From an uncultured Collinsella sp. (lineage in GTDB: Bacteria > Actinomycetota > Coriobacteriia > Coriobacteriales > Coriobacteriaceae), in the NCBI GenBank assembly GCA_902492825.1, contig CABUMZ010000061.1, forward strand, positions 1-10,792: a DNA stretch of 10,792 nucleotides, given 5' to 3'. The translations under genes were made by a program, and so were the position numbers. The notes beneath the pieces are model-generated. The model had not been told where the DNA came from. It saw only the letters and a list, made by a program, of their open reading frames with translations, and ran no database searches. Of this stretch, positions 7,737 through 10,792 are shown in pieces; position 1 is the first letter of the stretch; every line of letters begins with the position of its first letter.

Positions 7737-7800
7737 GGCGCAGCAGCGCCGCTCGCAGCTCGACCGAAGGCAGAACTGCAAAACGAGCGGCGCCGTTTTT
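7737..7800 (+). terminator. Terminator-like hairpin with a competing alternative stem
   Basis: GCGCCGCTCG (7746-7755) pairs perfectly with CGAGCGGCGC (7784-7793) across a 28-nt loop, and TTTTT follows at 7796-7800, as in a plus-strand terminator. The segment GCGCC (7746-7750) can instead pair with GGCGC (7737-7741) over a 4-nt loop. The two folds exclude each other. No plus-strand gene ends here. It may end a small RNA or attenuate transcription toward the C39 gene. Confidence 0.35.
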
Positions 7801-7994
7801 GGGACGAACGGCGGGAGACGTCATTCGTCTTGGACGCTTTCATCTTGTCTGCTTTTGAATACCTGTTGCCGTGACGCTTGGCGCGCGGCGCGGCAACGTT
7901 CATACCATTTGTCAGGCTTTTGGCGCACATACCCATGTGTCGTGCATCTTTTTATGTAGGATAGACAAGTTACACATGAGGCAAGGTGATTCGA

Positions 7995-8996
7995 ATGGCA
8001 TACGGATACAATGACGGCGACCAACGGCCACAAAGCGTGCGCCTTGCCGGCCGCACCACGCCAACGCCCAGAAGCACCTCCGACAACGACAACCCGCAGC
8101 GCCCCCAAGAGCAGCCCGGGGCTTCTTCGCGGCAGCAAAGCCGTACCGTGCAGCAGTCAGACCGCGTGAGTACGAGCACACGCCAACGTCAGACCGACAC
8201 ATTGCAGCCACGCCGCTACGATCGCCGTAAGACCGACTACTACGTCAAGCGCTCCTTTTCGCGACCTCAACGCGATCGCGGCAATTCCGCCCCTCACCCC
8301 GCGTCGCATACCACAAGCCACACGCTTCCGGCCCGCCGCCTACGTCTTGCGCTTTGCTCCATCGCCGCCTGCCTCGTCTTTGTGTTTTTGGGATCCTGCA
8401 TCTCCCACGGATCAGCCGGTCTTGAGCCCACTGTCGAGGACAAGCTGCTTAAAGCTCCCGTCGCGCCCGGTTACTCCTTTGCGTTCTCGACCCCACGCTC
8501 GCAATGGCAGGCCGGCGCCATGCCCCACATCTACCAAATTGACCCCGCATGGTCGGAGCTGCCCTATGCCGGTGGCACTATTCGCGAAAACGCTTGCGGT
8601 CCCACTTGCCTCACCATGGTCTATATCTTTAAGACCGGCCACACCGATAAGACGCCGGTCGATATATGCGCACTGGCCGAAGCCGGCAACTACGCCCCCA
8701 CTGGTGCCACCGAGTGGTCGTTTATGACAGGCGGTGCGTGGCAGCTGGGGCTCAACGGAACACAGCTCTATAACGATCGCGAATCGTTTACCCAAGCACT
8801 TCGCTCGGGTGCGCCCGTCATCGCCGCAGTGCGCCCCGGTACGTTTACCAACGTAGGCCACTACATCGTGCTCTACGGCATCGACGATGCCAACCAGATT
8901 GGCGTTTACGACCCCAACTCGGCCAGCCGCAGCGCCCGCCGCTGGGGCGTCGTAGAGGTCCTCAACGAAGTCGAAGCCATGTGGGCCTACTACTAG
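7995..8996 (+). CDS. Membrane-anchored C39-family (papain-like) peptidase-like protein
   Basis: A 333-residue protein. The ATG at 7995 has AAGG 8 nt upstream; a GTG at 7986 is the less likely start. Residues 1-113 are a predicted disordered, cationic tail rich in Gln, Arg, Ser, Thr and Pro. One hydrophobic segment follows (about 115-134), ending LGSC (132-135), which resembles a lipobox. The extracellular part (about 150-333) matches Peptidase_C39_2: Q181-x-D183 and W186 before the catalytic motif, C201 in ACGPTCLTM, H289 in GHYIVLYG, and D306/N308 in YDPN. So Cys-His-Asp(Asn) and an oxyanion-type Gln all appear present. Such domains cleave peptides or act on cell-surface substrates, often without a known target. 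It is the only plus-strand gene and converges on arcC. The stop codon lies at the edge of a repeat cluster. Confidence 0.82.
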   Translation: MAYGYNDGDQRPQSVRLAGRTTPTPRSTSDNDNPQRPQEQPGASSRQQSRTVQQSDRVSTSTRQRQTDTLQPRRYDRRKTDYYVKRSFSRPQRDRGNSAPHPASHTTSHTLPARRLRLALCSIAACLVFVFLGSCISHGSAGLEPTVEDKLLKAPVAPGYSFAFSTPRSQWQAGAMPHIYQIDPAWSELPYAGGTIRENACGPTCLTMVYIFKTGHTDKTPVDICALAEAGNYAPTGATEWSFMTGGAWQLGLNGTQLYNDRESFTQALRSGAPVIAAVRPGTFTNVGHYIVLYGIDDANQIGVYDPNSASRSARRWGVVEVLNEVEAMWAYY

Positions 8997-9087
8997 TCAT
9001 TGGGTAGTCATTGGGGACAGACTTAAATGAGTGGTCATTGGGGACGCTCATGTTTGGCTAGTCGTTTAAGAACGTCCCCAATGACCA
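8995..9087. repeat. REP-like palindromic repeat cluster
   Basis: AGTCATTGGG (8995-9004) is followed by TAGTCATTGGGGACAG (9005-9020) and TGGTCATTGGGGACG (9032-9046). The last is perfectly inverted as CGTCCCCAATGACCA (9073-9087), giving a 15-bp stem over a 26-nt loop. Three direct copies plus one inverted copy within 93 bp, placed between convergent genes, is the layout of REP/RAYT-type or MITE-like elements. No transposase is encoded nearby. The first copy overlaps the last bases of the C39 stop codon. Confidence 0.65.
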
Positions 9088-9092
9088 GGTAG

Positions 9093-9129
9093 ATACAAAA
9101 GCCCCGCAGTCGGAGCGGACTGCGGGGCT
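9093..9129 (-). terminator. Rho-independent terminator of arcC
   Basis: AGCCCCGCAGTC (9100-9111) pairs with GACTGCGGGGCT (9118-9129): a perfect 12-bp GC-rich stem with a 6-nt loop, followed on the minus strand by TTTTGTAT. It lies about 65 nt past the arcC stop. No T-run follows on the plus strand, so it mainly serves arcC. Confidence 0.85.
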
Positions 9130-9150
9130 CATGAAGAGAGGCTAGTTTGC

Positions 9151-9170
9151 GGGCGCCTTGCCTGGCGCCC
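9151..9170 (-). other. Short hairpin in the arcC 3' untranslated region
   Basis: GGGCGCC (9151-9157) and GGCGCCC (9164-9170) form a perfect 7-bp stem with a 6-nt loop between the arcC stop and its terminator. No T-run follows, so a stability element is the simplest reading. Confidence 0.45.
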
Positions 9171-9194
9171 ACGAGAGAGGCAACAGAGTAGAGA

Positions 9195-10157
9195 CTACTC
9201 GTGGATGCGGGTACCGGAGAGGCCGGCCATGGTCTCGGCGGCCTTGTCCAGGGCGCCGATGATGCAGGTGCGGCCCTTGCGGGAACGGGCGAACTTGATG
9301 GCGGCGCGGACCTTGGGCTCCATGGAACCCTTGCCGAACTGGCCCTCGTCGGCCAGGCGCTCGGCCTCGTCGGCGGTGATGTCCTCGAGCTCCTCCTGGT
9401 TGGGCTTGCCGAAGTTGATGGCGACATGCTCGACGGCGGTCAGCAGGAACAGGACGTCGGCGTCGCAGTCCTCGGCCAGCAGCTCGCCGCCCAGGTCCTT
9501 GTCGATGACGGCGGGAACGCCCTTGTAGCAGCCCTTGTTCTCGTAGTCGCGGACGACGGGGATGCCGCCGCCACCGCAGGCGATGACGATGAACTCGTTG
9601 TCGAGCAGGTTGAGGATGGAGTCGGCCTCGACGATCTTCTTGGGATCGGGGGAGGCGACGACGCGACGCCAGCCGCGGCCGGAATCCTCGACGAAGACCT
9701 TGGAGGGATCCTCGGCCATGAACTCCTTGGCCTGCTCCTCGGTGTAGAAGGGGCCGATCGGCTTGGTCGGGTTCTTGAACGCGGGATCATCCGGGTCGCA
9801 CTCGATCTGGGTGACGACGGTGGCGGCGTGCCAACGCTTATAGCGCTTGTGCATCTCGCGGCCGATGCCCTGCTGCAGGTGATAACCAATGTAGCCCTGG
9901 GACATGGCGCCGCACTCGGGCAGCGGCATCTCGGGGGTGCCGATGGCGTCGTGGGCGGCGGCGAAGGCGTTCTGGATCATGCCGACCTGCGGGCCGTTGC
10001 CGTGGGTGATGATGATCTCGTTGCCCTGCTCGATGAGGCCGAGGAGAGCGTGGGCGGTGTTGCTCACGGCCTCGATCTGCTCGACGGGGTTGTTGCCGAG
10101 GGCGTTGCCGCCAAGGGCGACGACAATACGATCGGGCTTGCCAAGAGGCTTAGACAT
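9195..10157 (-). CDS. arcC: Carbamate kinase
   Basis: A 320-residue cytosolic kinase of the amino acid kinase fold that interconverts carbamoyl phosphate + ADP and carbamate + ATP, normally run toward ATP in arginine, agmatine or ureide fermentation. Clear family motifs: VVALGGNAL (12-20), THGNGPQVG (51-59), TKPIGPFY (131-138), GWRRVVASP (162-170), CGGGGIPV (194-201), AVIDKDL (216-222) and GSMEPKV (278-284). Length is normal (about 310-320). The start at 10157 has AAGGGA about 8-9 nt upstream; a longer reading to 10193 would run into the leader hairpin. Extremely biased codon use suggests high expression. It is monocistronic here, without arginine deiminase or ornithine carbamoyltransferase in view, so the source of carbamoyl phosphate lies elsewhere. 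Confidence 0.97.
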   Translation of the reverse strand: MSKPLGKPDRIVVALGGNALGNNPVEQIEAVSNTAHALLGLIEQGNEIIITHGNGPQVGMIQNAFAAAHDAIGTPEMPLPECGAMSQGYIGYHLQQGIGREMHKRYKRWHAATVVTQIECDPDDPAFKNPTKPIGPFYTEEQAKEFMAEDPSKVFVEDSGRGWRRVVASPDPKKIVEADSILNLLDNEFIVIACGGGGIPVVRDYENKGCYKGVPAVIDKDLGGELLAEDCDADVLFLLTAVEHVAINFGKPNQEELEDITADEAERLADEGQFGKGSMEPKVRAAIKFARSRKGRTCIIGALDKAAETMAGLSGTRIHE

Positions 10158-10186
10158 TGCTGGAATCCCTTCTGTAAAAGGCCTAC

Positions 10187-10234
10187 AACCCATTAATAAC
10201 CCGCGTCCGTGCGATACGCGAGTTTATTAAGGTT
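10187..10234 (-). promoter_or_regulatory. Large imperfect hairpin in the arcC leader
   Basis: On the minus strand TTAATAA-A-CTCGCGT (top 10216-10230) pairs with ACGCGGGTTATTAA (top 10193-10206). The stem is about 14 bp, with one bulged A and one U-G wobble, over a 9-nt loop. Flanking AACC/GGTT (10231-10234 with 10187-10190) can extend it past a 2-nt bulge. The hairpin lies about 30 nt before the start codon. It could be an operator or a leader RNA structure. Confidence 0.5.
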
Positions 10235-10243
10235 TATATTCTC

Positions 10244-10291
10244 TTTATCGCTCATTTTATTCATTTTGAAAATAGTTGAACGGTGAACGGT
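10244..10291 (-). promoter_or_regulatory. Candidate arcC promoter with upstream tandem heptamers
   Basis: TTTTCA (top 10267-10272) and GATAAA (top 10244-10249) are 17 nt apart on the minus strand, each matching four of six sigma-70 positions. Immediately upstream, ACCGTTC occurs twice in tandem (top 10278-10291), where an activator would bind. AT-rich surroundings also contain TATAAA nearer the gene, so the exact promoter is uncertain. Confidence 0.3.
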
Positions 10292-10613
10292 CGCTTTTAC
10301 CCGCTCAGCGTAAAGAATGCCAGCTTAAACATATCTAAGCCTTTTACGTGCAACTTTATTTTAATAGAGCAGGGATTAGACTAGATTATGCAAACCATGT
10401 CTTTGCTAAACACAAAACTGACAGCGCAATATCTTACTCGCACTATACGAGATTCTATGCACTTCTAAGACGAGTATGCACCCTTACAAAAACATGGGGC
10501 ATTTCATCCAGCATAAGGAATAAAGAAGAGCTCCAAAAAGGCACCCAGCCCCAAAGCACCGGGATTAGACACCGCAACAACCACGCCCCCATCCATCCCC
10601 AAAGTGGCGCGAG

Positions 10614-10636
10614 GCTTCGCGGCAAAGCCGCGAAGC
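10614..10636. repeat. Perfect 10-bp hairpin
   Basis: GCTTCGCGGC (10614-10623), AAA loop, GCCGCGAAGC (10627-10636). There is no T-run on either side, so it is not a standard terminator. It may be a REP-type unit or part of a structured RNA. Confidence 0.5.
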
Positions 10637-10662
10637 AGCGAAAGGGACGGAATACCCGGCCA

Positions 10663-10702
10663 ACTACGTCCTTCATCCGCCCACACAATCCAAGGACGTA
10701 GT
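10663..10702. repeat. 11-bp inverted repeat
   Basis: ACTACGTCCTT (10663-10673) and AAGGACGTAGT (10692-10702) are perfect inverted copies around an 18-nt spacer. The arms loosely recall the ACGTCCCC arm of the repeat at 9073-9087, so it may be a diverged member of the same repeat class. Confidence 0.45.
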
Positions 10703-10792
10703 CGTAGCAGGATCTGAGGGCTGACCTTCGCGGACACTCCGCACTGATATTTTCTGTATTGAAGACGTCGATGATGCACCCGTATACCATTG

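Larger units (their letters stand above)
7641..7994. other. 354-bp divergent intergenic region rich in inverted repeats
   Basis: This region separates the minus-strand permease from the plus-strand C39 gene and should hold both promoters, although I find no promoter with two good hexamers. It holds five inverted repeats: 7661-7677 (7+3+7), 7684-7704 (6-bp stem, then TTTTATT on the plus strand), 7737-7750/7746-7793 (competing stems, then TTTTT), 7865-7897 (GTTGCCG/CGGCAAC) and 7926-7939 (CACAT-ACCC-ATGTG). Small reading frames crossing it lack SD sites and recognisable protein features, so I do not call them genes. Confidence 0.6.
10158..10792. other. 635-bp region without a credible gene
   Basis: The first about 380 bp are AT-rich and hold the arcC leader and promoter elements. 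From about 10540 the DNA becomes GC-rich and structured: a 10-bp hairpin (10614-10636), an 11-bp inverted repeat (10663-10702) and a small 5-bp hairpin (10730-10742). Open frames of about 90-117 codons cross this part on both strands but have no SD, no recognisable domain and cross the hairpins, so I do not call them genes. GGGATTAGAC occurs at 10372 and 10561, perhaps by chance. Confidence 0.5.

Noticed and set aside
7641..7860. T-box or other known riboswitch in the permease leader
   Set aside because: The conserved T-box motifs are absent and no other riboswitch signature was recognised.
4633..7874. Very long plus-strand open frames (490 and 601 codons) opposite the amidohydrolase and permease genes
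   Set aside because: They are mirror images of strongly codon-biased minus-strand genes; translations are low-complexity, rich in D, G, E, H and Q with no domain, and lack SD sites.
7895..7903. AACGTTCAT matching the LytTR half-site consensus
   Set aside because: Such a degenerate 9-mer is expected several times in 10 kb, and no partner repeat lies at the required spacing.
9201..10196. 331-codon plus-strand frame opposite arcC
   Set aside because: Low-complexity G/L/D/V-rich shadow of the biased arcC codons; arcC itself has every family motif.
10250..10266. Half ARG-box-like TGAATAAAAT on the minus strand upstream of arcC
   Set aside because: The second half-site is missing and the region is AT-rich, so chance is likely.
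10372..10570. GGGATTAGAC direct repeat (10372 and 10561)
   Set aside because: A single 10-mer pair 189 bp apart without flanking similarity; likely chance.
10455..10790. Minus- and plus-strand frames of about 90-117 codons to the right of arcC
   Set aside because: No SD, no recognisable domain, and they cross hairpins and inverted repeats. Treated as non-coding, though a homology search would settle it.

Overview
The window looks like the chromosome of a high-GC, anaerobic gut-type actinobacterium, probably of class Coriobacteriia and plausibly Collinsella. That assignment rests on gene content, strong SD sites and GC-rich codon use, not on a marker gene, so it is tentative. Coding is dense: eight genes, seven on the minus strand and one on the plus strand. 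I see no tRNA, rRNA, CRISPR array, insertion sequence or phage gene.

Reading along the minus strand from right to left: carbamate kinase (arcC, 9195-10157) has a long AT-rich leader and its own strong terminator. A permease-amidohydrolase pair (7640 down to 4780) follows, which I read as one uptake-and-hydrolysis unit of unknown substrate; it ends in a terminator at about 4692-4721. Next is a LytS/LytTR-type two-component system (histidine kinase 3276-4661, response regulator 2503-3237). A cytoplasmic zinc-dependent phospholipase C-like protein (1466-2410) and a UMF1-type MFS transporter (105-1364) close the left side. The only plus-strand gene (7995-8996) encodes a membrane-anchored papain-like C39-family protein with a long disordered cationic N-terminus. 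It converges on arcC.

The coding content is mostly ordinary accessory metabolism and signalling. The less ordinary material is between genes. There is a perfect 17-bp palindrome in the permease leader (7661-7677) and a pair of mutually exclusive hairpins ending in a T-run on the plus strand (7737-7800). A REP-like repeat cluster abuts the stop codon of the C39 gene (8995-9087), and a large imperfect hairpin lies in the arcC leader (10187-10234). A 15-bp palindrome sits next to the amidohydrolase terminator (4724-4738), and a structured GC-rich stretch without a credible gene lies at 10540-10742. I did not find a convincing new multi-gene defence or mobile system. The best leads are the uncharacterised amidohydrolase-permease unit, the C39 membrane protein and these RNA/operator structures.
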